A stretch of DNA of 57,351 nt, from NCBI GenBank assembly GCA_000697475.1, contig JNEU01000869.1:1-57351 (forward strand). The letters run 5' to 3'. This DNA is from Lichtheimia corymbifera B2541 (taxonomy: Eukaryota; Mucoromycota; Mucoromycetes; Mucorales; Lichtheimiaceae). The number at the start of each line of letters is the position of its first letter. Within the stretch, counting starts at the first letter, position 1. Under the pieces are notes generated by a model. It did not search any database, had not been told where the DNA came from, and saw only the letters and a list, made by a program, of their open reading frames with translations. Both the position numbers and the translations under genes were made by a program. Below are positions 40,114 through 52,306 of this stretch, one piece after another.

Positions 40114-42674
40114 AGTAATAAGATAATGTTGTTTGCGTGGGATATAATGTTACAAGTAAATGGCACAGGTGATTATATTCTTTCCTTTACCAACAAGGCC
40201 AAAGCAAGAAAAAATATTACAAAGAAGAAGAAAATGTGGTTGTGGGGTGGGGAACGACGGTGGAATAAGGCAAGTTTATATATACGGGTGCGTGCGTGAG
40301 CCTTATGTGCACCCCTTGCTTAAACTGTACCGCATTATCTGTACATCAACCTTCCACATACATGTATACACACACGCACAGCACGCACCAAAACACGCAT
40401 CGCATCGTACACACTCGGCTCACGCAGCTTTCTCTTCTCCTACTTGACTCCACCATTCATCCCCTTCACCCCCTGCTCATCACATCCATACTCTATCCCC
40501 CAACAATCACTTTATCCATCCCCTAGATAATAGTCCTTCCCCCCCCAAAACGGTGCGTGTTATCTTTACATCCATCAGCCTATTGGGGGAGAGGGGGTTC
40601 TACTGACACACTACTATGGTGAGGCCATCGTTTGCCGATCAAAAAGGGGATGTCTGACCATGCTGGTGGGACAAAATTTGAAGCATTGGCAACACAGCAT
40701 CCCAAGCCGACACAATCCCTAAGCACAGATCGTTCGAAAATAGCTTATTCTCTCGCTCTCATGGTCTCCCAACTTGCTCCTTCATGCATTCACCTTTTAT
40801 GGTCATTATATTCAGGAGAATAAGATCAACCATGCGGAGCATTACATCGAACAGCAGCGAAAGACAAAAATATGATGACAGGGAGGATATATGAGTATAT
40901 CAGATGATTGATGTCTCTCTTACTAAACGGTGTTCTGCATATGTAAGGCATCATGTTGTGTATGTGTGTGTGAGTGTGTGTGCGTGTGTGCTGCACATAC
41001 ACGGCCCACACCTATCATTGACACTGTGCCACCTTGCCGGCAGTCATCGGCTTTTTTCTTTTCTGGTTCACACACTCTCTCTCACACACACACAAGCACA
41101 ATCACTTGCGAGAGTGTTGAAGGCCGTTTACATAATTACAGCACCTGCACGAATGAGTATGCATTGCTGACAGGATGATAACCACGGGGTGCTTTTGGGT
41201 TAGCCATGTATATGCAATCTTACAATACTTTTCAAGGGAAGGGGTCGTTTCTATACTTTTTTTTTAGACAGCCTAGACACTTGCGCTGTTGCGCATCAGA
41301 TACCCATAAAAAACATCCATGCATGAACATCTTGTCTACTCCCGTTCCGAAAAACGGGGGCTGATCGCCTACAATCAATTTTTCAGATGAATTGGGTGGC
41401 CGCTTTTTGATGATGATGCCTGCAGCTCCATAAGTAGCCTAGACCCCCATTTTGCATGGCACATCATCATAATCTCACGCACTTGTCATTTCCCCCCACC
41501 TCATTTCTCATTTTCCCTTCTGAGTAATAATAATGTAGATTACTCTTTATCCTGGATCAGCAACAAAGATTTCCTTCAGCAGCATGCAACTCTATGCTCA
41601 TTTTCTTTTACGTTCAATATGCATACATGTTGTTGTGTGGATAAAGGGGGGAGGGCTAGAAACATCATGTAAACAACAACGCTGAAGAAAACGAAAAGCT
41701 TGTCGATCAGCATTGCATTGCATGCATTGACTTTTTCTCCTTTTCTTACGACTCGACCTTGTTCCGAATACGACCACACCCATTTTGACTCAAAATATCG
41801 ATCATTCTTTATCGCTCATGAACCCTACTCTCTTTTGCCTTGTTCCGATTAGGTTGGGATATGCAAGGGATCAACTGGTTCATCACGTACATTTGACACT
41901 GATTATTAATTTATTCTGCTGCTATCGCTATCATTGAACTCTTGACGTGTTAAGCATATATAATCGACCTATGGCATATGTGTCCATTGCTAGGCACGCA
42001 TATCCACATGCAGCAAGCAACATGTTGAGAAAGAGGAGGTAGAGGGAGGAAGGGGAAAAAAGAAATCCCTCGAAAATACCATATACATGGTATCTCCTAC
42101 AGTGTAGTTTAGATGCTATGTGTCATTTGTTGAATGAATATTTTGCATCGGCCAGGTTGTGCGTGTATGTATATATGTTGGTGCATGTAAATGGGTGTTT
42201 GGCCGACTCTCATTCCCTGTTCGCTGTGCCTGTTGCCTTATTCTACAAGAGCCCGTCCTAGCTGTCACACAGACGATGCTTTGCACTCCCTAATTCCTTT
42301 TTACATGTCATCATCGGAATGCCCGTTCCGTGCTTCGTTCCTTGCCGAGATTGGGGGTGCCAGGGATGATATCAAGATGTTTCTTGGGGGGGGGAATATT
42401 ATTTGAGAAACATCGTCGCGTCCGCGCACACGCACACACGTTTGTAAGTATGTGCACCAATAACACGACGACAAGCGTATCAGTAACACCTTTCCAAACG
42501 CACGGCCCAGCTAAATTACTAAAGGCACGATCGTCATTATGATGGGGGTATTGTTTTTGGTTTTATATATGTCATTGTGTTGATAGATAGAGAACAACGA
42601 AATGTTGCTGATATACTACATACTCGATATGCGATGCGCTAATATATATGTGTGGTGTGCGTGTGTGTAAATGA
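40114..42674. other. Long intergenic region between the zinc-finger and Ppz genes
   Basis: No gene is supported in 2.5 kb. It holds the zinc-finger gene promoter, a GT microsatellite (40954-40990) and an opposing CA/CT-rich tract (41062-41095) about 75 bases further on, which could pair with it. Several pyrimidine and G runs are present (for example 42385-42394). Longest gene-free stretch inside the conserved block. Confidence 0.45.
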
Positions 42675-44357
42675 TTATGATGCAGGTGGCCTGTTGCTGT
42701 ATTGGTTGGCCATGGGATGATCAGCCGGGGTCAATAATTCAAAGCTGCATAGTAATTCCTCGCTCACACTCATGAGAGCACCAAAGTTATCGAATTCGCC
42801 ACAATAGTTGGGTGCTGAGAAGACTGTTACGAGTGATTTTCCTTCAAAGAATTGATATCCATCTTCCACAACCTAAAGGAATGGATCAGGAACCTAGTGA
42901 AATCGAGAACACAGGAATAAAGAATTTGCTTACCATGTGTGCTCTGCACACAAGATCTAGATCGAAGCGAGCGAGAAATTCCTCAATAACCTTACGCCCA
43001 AAGCAGTACGAAACGCCACGTTCATTTTCTTCCCATTCATCGGTGGTTTCGGTAGGATCGGACCATAGTAAATCATTCAATAAGCCATAATCTGGTACAT
43101 CGGTCGGTCGCTCAATGCTGCGGATCTCATCCATACTGTGCAACGAAGGCGATAAACCCCCATGGACACAAAAGATCTTGTTGGCAACCAATGCTGCAAT
43201 CGGTAATGTGTTGAACATATCCACAAATGTCTTCCATATCTTGGGGCTCAAGCGTCGTTTGCATTCATCGTAGAATCCATACACTAGAAAGCATAGTAAC
43301 GAGGAGGAAGAGTGATTGAGTGGGTGGATGACATACATGGAATCCGAAATCAATGACAAATTTACCTTTGGTTACATTAGCACATTCATGGTTTCCTCTC
43401 AAGATGAAAAAGTTTTCTGGGTACTTGATCTTGTAACAGAGCAACAGTAACATGGTTTCCAAACTTTGTTTGCCTCGGTCCACGTAATCGCCCAAGAAAA
43501 GATAGTTGCTGCTCGGAGGAAAGCCGCCCATCTCGAATAACCGGATCAAGTCGGTGTATTGACCATGCGTATCGCCAACAATCTTGACGGGTGGTGACAA
43601 TTCCAATAGGGTCTTTTAAGAAAAGAAAGCAGGGTTAATAATAAAGTTTAGCAACAACAACCCCTTTCCTTCCTTCTTTCTTTCCCTTCCTTGCATAACT
43701 TACAGGTTGACTCATAAAGATATCCATAGCCATACGACAAATGGTGACGACTTCAGATGCTCTTAGACACAATTGCTTGGGAGTTTTGTTGGAATAGCCG
43801 ACTTCAATAAGGCGACGAATGCAATCATCAATCTGCAATGGCATCCCTTTCATGCTATTCACGGTCAATTGATTCATGGAATTGATAGTCAGCTGATTGT
43901 CCTCGACGGTCGTTGAAGCTACGGGTGGCCAATAATCAGATGATGCTGATAAGTGTTTATGCTGGTGTGGATGGGGTTGTTGTTGTTGTTGTTGTTGCCC
44001 TCCTCCTTGTTGATACATTGCATTGTATTCTGCTTGTGATAATGGCGGTTTGTTAGGTGCTGCTGCTGTTCCTCTTGCATACCCCGCCTTTTCCTCTTCA
44101 AACGAGTCCCTTGGGCGATTGCTTGAATACTCTGGGTTGAGATGAGCTAATGCTGAATCAGCACTACCGAATTGTTGCCGTGTTGGAGAGTTGATGAGAA
44201 TGGAATTGGATGAATGAGCAGTGTTGGTGCTATATTCGTTGTCGTGGGTGGTGGTGGTATGGTGTGGCGGTAATGATGGATTACTGTAAAGGGGTGGAGG
44301 ACCCACCATTCCCCTCTGCTGTTGGTTACGCTTCTTTTTGGATACACTATTTCCCAT
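42675..44357 (-). CDS. PPZ1: Ser/Thr protein phosphatase Ppz-type
   Basis: Four exons (44357..43704, 43612..43366, 43283..42934, 42872..42675) give 482 aa. It starts [10 protein letters not shown], a classical N-myristoylation signal. About 170 disordered residues (Ser, Asn, His and a poly-Gln run) follow, then a PP1-like catalytic domain: [46 protein letters not shown] and [11 protein letters not shown]. Long N-terminus plus myristoylation signal distinguishes Ppz from PP1 (Glc7). In yeast Ppz1 limits potassium uptake through Trk1 and is inhibited by Hal3. The N-terminal extension is shorter than in Saccharomyces. Confidence 0.94.
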
Positions 44358-45141
44358 GATGATTATGTATGCGAGTGAGTGTGTGGTGGTGCCTTGATAT
44401 AGTCGCGTGTGAAGAGGAATGAAAAGAAAAGGAAGGATCAATGCACTAGCCCAAACATGAATCAATACATGCGGAGGACCAAATTGCACTTGCTTTGTCC
44501 CTCCATCTTCAATAATTATAGCATGCACTTAGTTTACTGAATCGTCCAGTAAATATTGGTAGTGTTTCATCGTCGTTGTTTATAAGGGGGATTATCAGCT
44601 ATGAATAGCTGTCAAGGGAAAAAGATAAAACAAGGAACGAGACTCATTGTTATGGATATTTTTGGAGGAGTAGTAAAAGAGAATTAACATCTCATTTACT
44701 GCTGCTGCTGCTGTGTGGTATACGTAATATGCATGTCAGTTTTGCTCACGTTTTTGCTGACAACCACCTGCACTTGCCATGTGTGTTAAAAACATTACGC
44801 ATGTAGCTGATTGCCGATCTTTATAGTTCTACATTGAATCACACTATAAATTTAGACTTTCCTTCTCATGGATCAGGATGATCTACAAAAGGGATTAGCA
44901 TTTTCCGCTCATATGCCGACCACTCGAACCGCGTGATCTTTGCCAAATTTAGTAGCCCAAGGAGGAAAATTGAGGGTCCAATCTGATTTCGTGTAACGAT
45001 AATCAAAGTCTTAATGCTTGCTCAATAATCCCCCCCACAACAAGACCATCCTGGAATAGGTCACTTTCATACCCCCCGCCATAATTGAGTATCACCCTAT
45101 TTCTTATCCCAGCGTCGATACGTCGATAATAAATAATATTA
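44358..45141. other. Intergenic between PPZ promoter and the Tfc6-like gene end
   Basis: Contains a short GCT/CTG trinucleotide run at about 44700-44713. No gene is supported. Confidence 0.4.
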
Positions 45142-47276
45142 CTATGTCCATTGAGTACCACGTCCTACAAATTCAACTCTACATAACCCAGCAGCTCCTC
45201 CTGATGCGATCCAGCCAGCAGACGTTGTATTTGGGCACCAGCATGTCTATTTATGTCATGTATGAGTGAGTCCTCATCTCATAGAGAGTGCGTCCAATAA
45301 TTTATACCTTTGTTAATACCCGTACTGAATCTTTCATGTAATGGTAATACGGCTTTTCTTTCTTGCTTTGATCTTTTGACTACGATATCCATGTTAATAC
45401 CTGCTGTTTCCATTTTGAAGTGGATCACTTACCATGGGCTTTAAACCATCAATGTATTGAAACGTGTCTTCTTCGGGATCATACTCGAGCTTGTAGGCGA
45501 TGTTTTGGTATTTGGTCTAGTGGTTTGTTGTCAGGAAGGCTGAAAATCAAACATCACCTCCTCCCAACCTTAGCCTACCTCTCCACGACGTCGTAGTACA
45601 TAGGCATTGACAATCTTTAGCCATCCATCCGAACTGGTGATTGAAAGAAATGGATGCATTTCACTTCCGGCAATTGAGAATGACGCTGCGTTGCCTTCCA
45701 CCAGTCGATTTCCAGGACTCGTCTCGCTACGTTCCTTGGTATCACAAAGATGCAAAATATTGTCGCCATCCATGTACGAAAGCTTATCGCCAATACCTGG
45801 CCATACCAAGGCGTACGCTATACCTATGTTTTCAATAGTAATGCAAATACACATGAGCACTGTATATCCTTTCTCACAACAAACCCCCTTGCCAGATACC
45901 ACTTACTCCGTGTACGAGAATACATAATTGGATGGCCTGGATCTTGTGGGTCGTGTATGAATACGCAGCCGTCCGATCCACAAGATGCGAAATTGACTGG
46001 ATCTATAACACCGTGCCATGCAATATTTCGTACTGCAGAAGCATGGACAACTACTGAGCTGTTGATGTATCTTTGAGGATGATCGTTGTCCTTGTGTCCA
46101 TTCATGAGAGCCCTTTCAGCATCCAAAACGGCAACCATACCTGTGGAGAAAGACACGCATGTTAGTTTTTATAGATTACAGATAATCATACCTATTACCC
46201 TTACCATTTGCAAATCCACAGGCCACTTTGCTATGTCCACCCCAAGATGCCACCATCGGAATCATGCTGTTGAGCTTGAGTGTGTAGCGCACCTTTTTCA
46301 ATCGCACTATGACAATGGTAGTTAGTACATGCTATCACCCAATCACCGTACTACTCACAATAAAGAGTGCCTTGTCCTCCTTCACTTTGTCTTAATGCAT
46401 TTGGATGCGGTACTACAATCAGACGTACGGTATTGTCACCACAGACGATTGCCAAGATGCCGAGCTTGGGGATGTCCTTTTCAAGTTCCTACATGAATGG
46501 CAGACACACCATATCAATACCATGACTATATTGACACTTTACCTTTTGTCCTGCTCTTACCTCTTCATAAGCGCCATAAGGACACCATTCCAACGACTTG
46601 ACAGGCCCAAAATCGTGCAACAAACACAGATCAAGTCTTGGTTCCACAGGATCATCATTCACCGACAAGTGTAGCTTCCAAATTTGAATTGCATTTTTGT
46701 ATGTTCCTGTTGGGACCTCTCCTCGTTGCTTGTGGTGTTCTTTTTCAGCTCCTCGGAAACCGGTAATTGCCAGGTATTGCGTGTGTGGATCGCTTTCAAT
46801 ATCAGGTCGTTTGGGCGCGAAACCAAGACCCCATACGGCACCTCCATTGTTGATCACATAGCCTGGTTTGACAGCGATATGCTTGCCTATATGGTAGGAG
46901 TAATATTAGTCTATGCGCGTATCTCAAAATGTGTATATGCAAGAAAGGCTTACCTACAGATTCTGCACCAAGCAAAGGGATATCCACGGTCGTCTTTTCC
47001 TTGATACCAAGCATCACCCTACGCGACTTGCCTTCGGGAAGATAAGGCTGTGCTTCACTAGATCAATGTCAATACCAAAGAATAAAGCACAACGATCGCG
47101 TGCATTACGTACCTTTCAGTGACAATCTCCCATTCGTCTTCATTCGGGTGCACTTGAGAGTAATCGTCGCGATTGCTGCCCTGATCTACGTTGAATAACT
47201 TTTGTCGCAAAGGACCATGGAGCTCGACATCAGCGTCATTGGGAAGTGTGGGTGGACCAGCTTTGTGGGAGGGCAT
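45142..47276 (-). CDS. WD-repeat protein, TFIIIC subunit Tfc6/Sfc6-like
   Basis: Ten exons, all in phase, give 521 aa: 47276..47113, 47057..46954, 46886..46561, 46488..46359, 46306..46205, 46140..45907, 45823..45579, 45516..45433, 45379..45308, 45246..45142. A hydrophilic N-terminus leads into a beta-propeller: GGAVWGLGFAPK, QYLAITGFRGAE, NAIQIWKL, GPVKSLEWCPYGAYEE, GILAIVCGDNTVRLIVVPHP, KVACGFANGMVAVLD, SAVRNIAWH, FASCGSDGCVFIHDPQDPG, FLSITSSDGWLKIVNAYVL. It ends with a region reading TCWCPNTTSAGWIASGGAAGLCRVEFVGRG. This order resembles the TFIIIC tau91 (Tfc6 / Sfc6 / GTF3C2) propeller, which helps recruit RNA polymerase III to tRNA genes. The fold is clear; the TFIIIC assignment is a judgement by eye. 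Confidence 0.75.
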
Positions 47277-48967
47277 GAGCAACAGTGATCGTTATGCAGG
47301 AAAGGAAACGGGAAGCTCCAAAATGTTGTCGACTTGCTCCAGCTAAATTCAATTTCATTATCCACATGAATCCCCTTTTCCTTTTCATGTATAAAGTGCA
47401 ATGCTTACTTTATTTGTGTGGATTGCTCTTCTTATCAAGACCCAGGTTAGCATTGCCTGCTATAAATGAGGAATATGACTTCATAGGTTCTGTTTATTTT
47501 GCTTCTCAAGGACGCTCAGACATATCATCAATATGAAGGGGAAAACGTCCAAGTTATATTTATAATTGTAGACTTGATATCAACCTTAGGTGTCAATAAA
47601 GATGTTCAGTTTTTCAATTTAAAAGGTGCAAGACGTACACATACTAGTATAATTGACCGTGAAGATGGATTATCGAAAAGACTAGAATGACGATTAAGCA
47701 TAGTAGCAGTACCTGGATCATTTAATAGTTCCGTGTTTGCTCCGAAATCCATATCCTTGGCAAGATGGGTTCCGCACGGAAACAATCGAATATTGCACAT
47801 GTCCAAAATAGTGGAGTAAACATGAGCATTATTCGAGAGGCCATGTGTATGCTGCCATTGGTGATATAATTCACACATATGTGCCCTGTCACCCAATCCA
47901 GGTATATCTACGTTGTGCATGTAGAGTCATGTGGAACAATGCAGTGATCCAACAACGGGTTTTACCTTATACAAGTCGGGTATGTATTACAAATAGAAAT
48001 GATGAATCTGTTGCATATCGGGAGGAGCAGGATGAGCTTATATTCACTTTATACATTCACGGGTAAAACGACACAACACGACACTGCAATACAAGGCATA
48101 TAAGTACATAGTATTACAATTTCATGTTATGGATGCAGAATGAGAACAAGCATCATGTATAAAAGAAGATGGACGATGCCGTGTACTTTTGCAAACCGAA
48201 AACGCATTCGTTTCATGTGCGTGAATCTATGCATACCATTGTCCCTTTCCCCTTTGAGCTATACTTCTCCGCACGGGCAATGGTGCACGAGGACAAGAAG
48301 CGTATTAAGACTGGATGTTGGTGGTGGTATCAGCAGCAACAAGGATATGCCATGGTAGTGGTAGTGATGGTCCATTGTCAAACACAATGTGCCACGTGGA
48401 TAAGAATTGCGTGTATATGCGCATGATGAAAGTCATTGTGAGAAAACTGGGTACCCGTAGTTTGGCTTGGAAACCGATATAGCTAGTCTCTCCTATGCAG
48501 TAGCCAATTCTGTTTCTATTGTCCAAAGTGAAAATGTAATTAAATATGGTTTGGATCCACCCTGGCAAAAGTAACAAGGAAAAGGGACAAAGTTATGGCG
48601 TGTGTGTGTGTAGCAGTAGTAGTAATGGGGTGTGGTGATAGTGCGTTGCCAAGGTGATTTGCTTTTTTTAATGACCAGTGTTCGGTAACTCCCTTTTGCA
48701 ATATCCTAGTTCATCACATCCACATCCACACATCATGTCCCCCAACCCCCTTTTTTTTCTTCTTTGCAATATTTCAGCCCCATCTCAGCTCACTCTCATT
48801 CTCATTTTGCTGTTTCTTTTCTCTTTTATCCCTTTCCTTTCGTTCATTCTATTTCGTTGTCGCCCTGGACGGTGCCTATCCACTTCCTCTCACTCTTTTG
48901 CCCTTGACCTTCCTTCTTAATACTACCTGTTATTTTATACCCACACACTCTCACACACACACGCGCT
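47277..48967. other. Divergent intergenic region, Tfc6-like / Boi-like, with an orphan frame
   Basis: The main content besides the two promoters is a reverse-strand open frame (47920..47606, listed separately). The 300 bases before 48968 are strongly CT/CA-rich (48700-48965), a likely promoter/leader of the Boi-like gene. Confidence 0.4.
47606..47920 (-). CDS. Orphan reverse-strand frame, possible gene or fragment
   Basis: The ATG at 47920 has an in-frame stop just upstream. The frame encodes residues with natural-looking composition (ELYHQWQHTHGLSNNAHVY, LDMCNIRLFPCGTHLAKDMD), then may splice at a GT after 47713 (LLNDPG|). A possible acceptor at about 47463-47466 would add a short tail ending KKSNPHK, but the intron would be about 250 bp, far longer than others here. 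I recognise no family. Confidence 0.3.
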   Translation of the reverse strand: MHNVDIPGLGDRAHMCELYHQWQHTHGLSNNAHVYSTILDMCNIRLFPCGTHLAKDMDFGANTELLNDPGTATMLNRHSSLFDNPSSRSIILVCVRLAPFKLKN

Positions 48968-51438
48968 ATGACCCAACAAGTGGTATATGCCATTCACAAT
49001 TTCGACGCTGAGAACGATGATGAGATCAACTTTCGAGTTGGAGATCCCATTGTAGTCCTTGAACGAGACGACAAATATATGGACGGCTGGTGGCAGGTAT
49101 ATATATATATACACTTCTTCTTGTATAACCCCGCCCCCAGAAAAAGCTTCTTCCATGGCCATTGACCTGATCGTTTGTACAATTTGCAGGGCCGCAACGT
49201 CCAAGGTCATGTTGGTTTATTCCCAATGAACTACATATCAACCGAGAAGCCTCGTCAAAACAACAACTATTCCTCTCAGTCTATGCATAATACGTTCTCC
49301 ACCACTAGTACAACTACCAGTAGCAGCCTTAGCGATCGTGATCTCGAGCACAAGATTGACAGCACTATTACCCACGTGACGCACGCCACATCCACTGTCG
49401 GTGGTGTTGAATTTGGAAACACTCGACCTGAAGAATGGACGGTGAGCCAAGTAGCTTCATGGCTTGATTCGATAGGTCATGGATCAGTAGCCCATTTATT
49501 CATTGGTAAATGTTCTCTTTTGCTTATGAATGATGATGAATGCTAACGATATGGTGTTTTCGTCTAGAACAAGAGATTTCGGGTGACATCTTGTTGGATC
49601 TCAACATGGAAGCACTCAAGGAATTTGGCATTTCCGCGTATGGCAAGCGGTACAAGATTATGCACGCCATCACTAGCTTGAATACGATTGCACCACCTCC
49701 GCCAAAGAATCAGCAACGACCTCCTTCACGGGTATTATCTACCAAAGGTGGTGGTGGTCCACCATCCCCAGTTGAATCCGATGGATATCGTAGCAGAAAT
49801 GCAACAGCAACTACACCAGCATCATCCGATGATCACCTCTCACCTTTGAATATCGCTTCACCAGCACGTCCAATCTCACCTCAAAGTCTTGGCACTTCGC
49901 CCATCGTCAGTCGATCTAATACGTTTAATACCGTTTCCTCCAAGAAATCCAACTCGTCCTCTGGCACCGTACGTAGCAGCAGCGACGACCAAAACAATGG
50001 AGTGATGATGCCTCGTACAAAAACCACCAGCCTGTTTTCTAAAAAGGGAGGTTATCCAAATCAGCATCAACCTGACATGGACGGTGAAGCTACTTATTCG
50101 AGTGCAACATCAAGCATTTATAAGAACGATTGGATGACTGAGGTATGTATCCATGTTATGTGTCTATGTATTCAAATTTGCTGATGATAGAGAACTTGTA
50201 TATATAGTCCAATGTCTCGAGCAGTGGGTCGTCGTTTGAAGATCATTCTATGTAAGTTTGACTCCCCGTTCTATAGTAGAGAAAGAGAGCAAGAGAGCCC
50301 CTTGAACTCACTCTTTGACTAGGGAGCCTGGTGGATCAGCCGTTCGGAAAATGTCAGTAGCTTCAGCTGATCCCACAGTAAATCAGCCCGACGGTTTCCA
50401 AGCACCTGAACATGAAGGATGGCTACACAAGCAAGGCGACAAGTACAAAACTTGGAATAAGCGTTGGTTTGTTCTCAAGGGAATCAATTTGTTTTATTTC
50501 AAGAGCCCAAAGGTATAATATCCTCACGATATGAAACGCGCCCTCTTGTATACTCCTTTACTAAGATCAGACCCTTTCTCTCCTTGGAGGATGTACGCAT
50601 GAAAGGAATTATCAATCTTCGTGGCTATCGCATTATTGTTGACGAATCCATCCACAGCAGCAAATATTGTTTCAAGGCCCAGCATGATCGTGAAAGGACA
50701 TTTTACTTTTATACTGATAGCCAAGAGTCGATGCGAAAGTGGGTGAATGTACTCATGAAGACCACCATTGCTCGAGATATCAGTTGTAAGTATTGGTTCG
50801 AATCGTTTTTACTCCTTGGCTAATGTGATATGTGTAGCACCTGTTGTATCTTCCAATCCTGTGGCCACCGTATCTTTGGATGTAGCTCGACGTATGCGAC
50901 CAAGACCCCCCTCCATGATCATGTACAACAATGGCAATGGCACAACCACCGTGCAGACCAAAAATGCTCGACCCCATACAGAATTGATGCATGACCCAAA
51001 GATGACCATGTTGCAAGAAGAAGAGGAATATTCGCAGCAGCAGCCAGCGTCAATGATGGATCCACATATCGAGTGGGTAAACGGTCATCTTAGTCAACCT
51101 ATCAATGACCTTTCCTCTGCATTCCGTGATGGTGAACGCTTGGTTGAATTACTCGAATCTCTTAGTGGCAAGCAAGTACGCCGACCACCACCACCTGAGG
51201 ATGGATGTCAGAGCGACATGTATATGCTCGATACCATTGTAGCAGCGTTCAAGTTTATGGGCAGGGAAGGTGTGCAAGTAAATGGTGAATTCACCATCAA
51301 AGGTAAATGGGCAACATCCTTAATATATGTATGTGTGTGATGTCGACTAATTCAATGTCGACAATAGATGTGTTTGCTGGAGACGTATCCAAGATTACCA
51401 AAATGCTGGATGCTATTCAGGATTGGTCGGCGCAGTAA
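48968..51438 (+). CDS. Boi1/Boi2-like polarity scaffold: SH3-SAM-PH with C-terminal CH-like domain
   Basis: Eight exons (48968..49096, 49190..49505, 49568..50142, 50208..50251, 50323..50512, 50590..50785, 50838..51302, 51368..51438) give 661 aa. Domains: SH3 at about 6-59 (VYAIHNFDAENDDEINFRVGD ... WWQGRNVQGHVGLFPMNYI); SAM at about 126-187 (WTVSQVASWLDSIGHGSVAHLF ... YGKRYKIM); Ser/Pro-rich linker; PH at about 385-480 (EGWLHKQGDKYKTWNKRWFVLKG). The SH3-SAM-PH order is that of fungal Boi proteins, which bind Bem1 and Cdc42/Rho3 and act in polarised growth and exocytosis. After the PH domain, about 560-658 reads like a calponin-homology domain (WVNGHL ... DLSSAFRDGERLVELLESLSGK ... KFMGREGVQVNGEF), which is not part of yeast Boi1/2. 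Confidence 0.88.
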
Positions 51439-51623
51439 AACTGCAACAATCGAACCACATAACGCACCCATTATCCCAGCCCTGTTATACTAATTCACTG
51501 TTGTTTCCCTTTCACCTTTACGCACACCCACCCCCTTGTCTCTTTGTCTCTCTTTTTTTGAACTCCCTTTTTACCAACGATCTCAAAAGCGTATAATATA
51601 TCCAGTCTTTTCACAATTACACA

Positions 51624-52038
51624 ATGGGCTTTGGTCGAACTCCTAATGTCGAGTCATTCTCGGGTAGTCCACCTCTTTTTGGCAGCTTTCCTCTTGATCA
51701 CCAAGGTACTTGACACAGCAACCACCACCACAACAACAACAACAGCAACAAGCAACACCTATTCATATCATTGTTATCCCAATAGGCGAATGCAAAGACT
51801 TTATGAAGGAATATGTAAAGTGCTTGAAAGAAAACAAAAACAATAATGGCAAATGTCGACACCTGTCGCGTGCATATCTGCAATGTCGTATGGACAAGTA
51901 AGTGAAAAAGGCGCATTCTGTATAGGAGATACTAATGGTATGGTTGATAGGGGATTAATGGATAAGAACAATATGGACAATCTCGGATTTGCCGATCTCA
52001 AAGACAAGGACAAGAACAATGACCCGAATAAGAAATAA
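51624..52038 (+). CDS. COX19: Cox19, mitochondrial twin-CX9C protein
   Basis: This is an intermembrane-space factor needed for cytochrome c oxidase assembly and copper handling with Cox11. Exons 51624..51705, 51786..51897 and 51951..52038 give 93 aa. Both CX9C motifs are intact: C-KDFMKEYVK-C and C-RHLSRAYLQ-C. The family context GECKDFM ... KCLKEN ... RMDKGLMDKNNMDNLGF is clear. The N-terminus MGFGRTPNVESFSGSPP is also typical. Confidence 0.95.
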
Positions 52039-52306
52039 AAGTCAAGTTAAAAGAAAACGTTGTTTTTAATGTATTGTAATGGGGGAAAGGTAATATGATG
52101 TAAATGCGAACGATGGGATATGCTTGGAGAACAGAGTTACGTAAAATTGGATCCGGGAGAGTGGATATAGAAAACACAGAGATGGGATTACAGACAACAT
52201 TAGCATTGGCTCCTGGTTGCCACAAGAAGGAGGTGTCATGGTGATGGTGGTGTTGTTGTGGTGATGATGATGATGAAGAACGAGTGAACGGGAGGATGAG
52301 ATGCGC

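Noticed and set aside
40954..40990. Cysteine/valine-rich short frames around 40.9-41.2 kb
   Set aside because: They are translations of a GT microsatellite.
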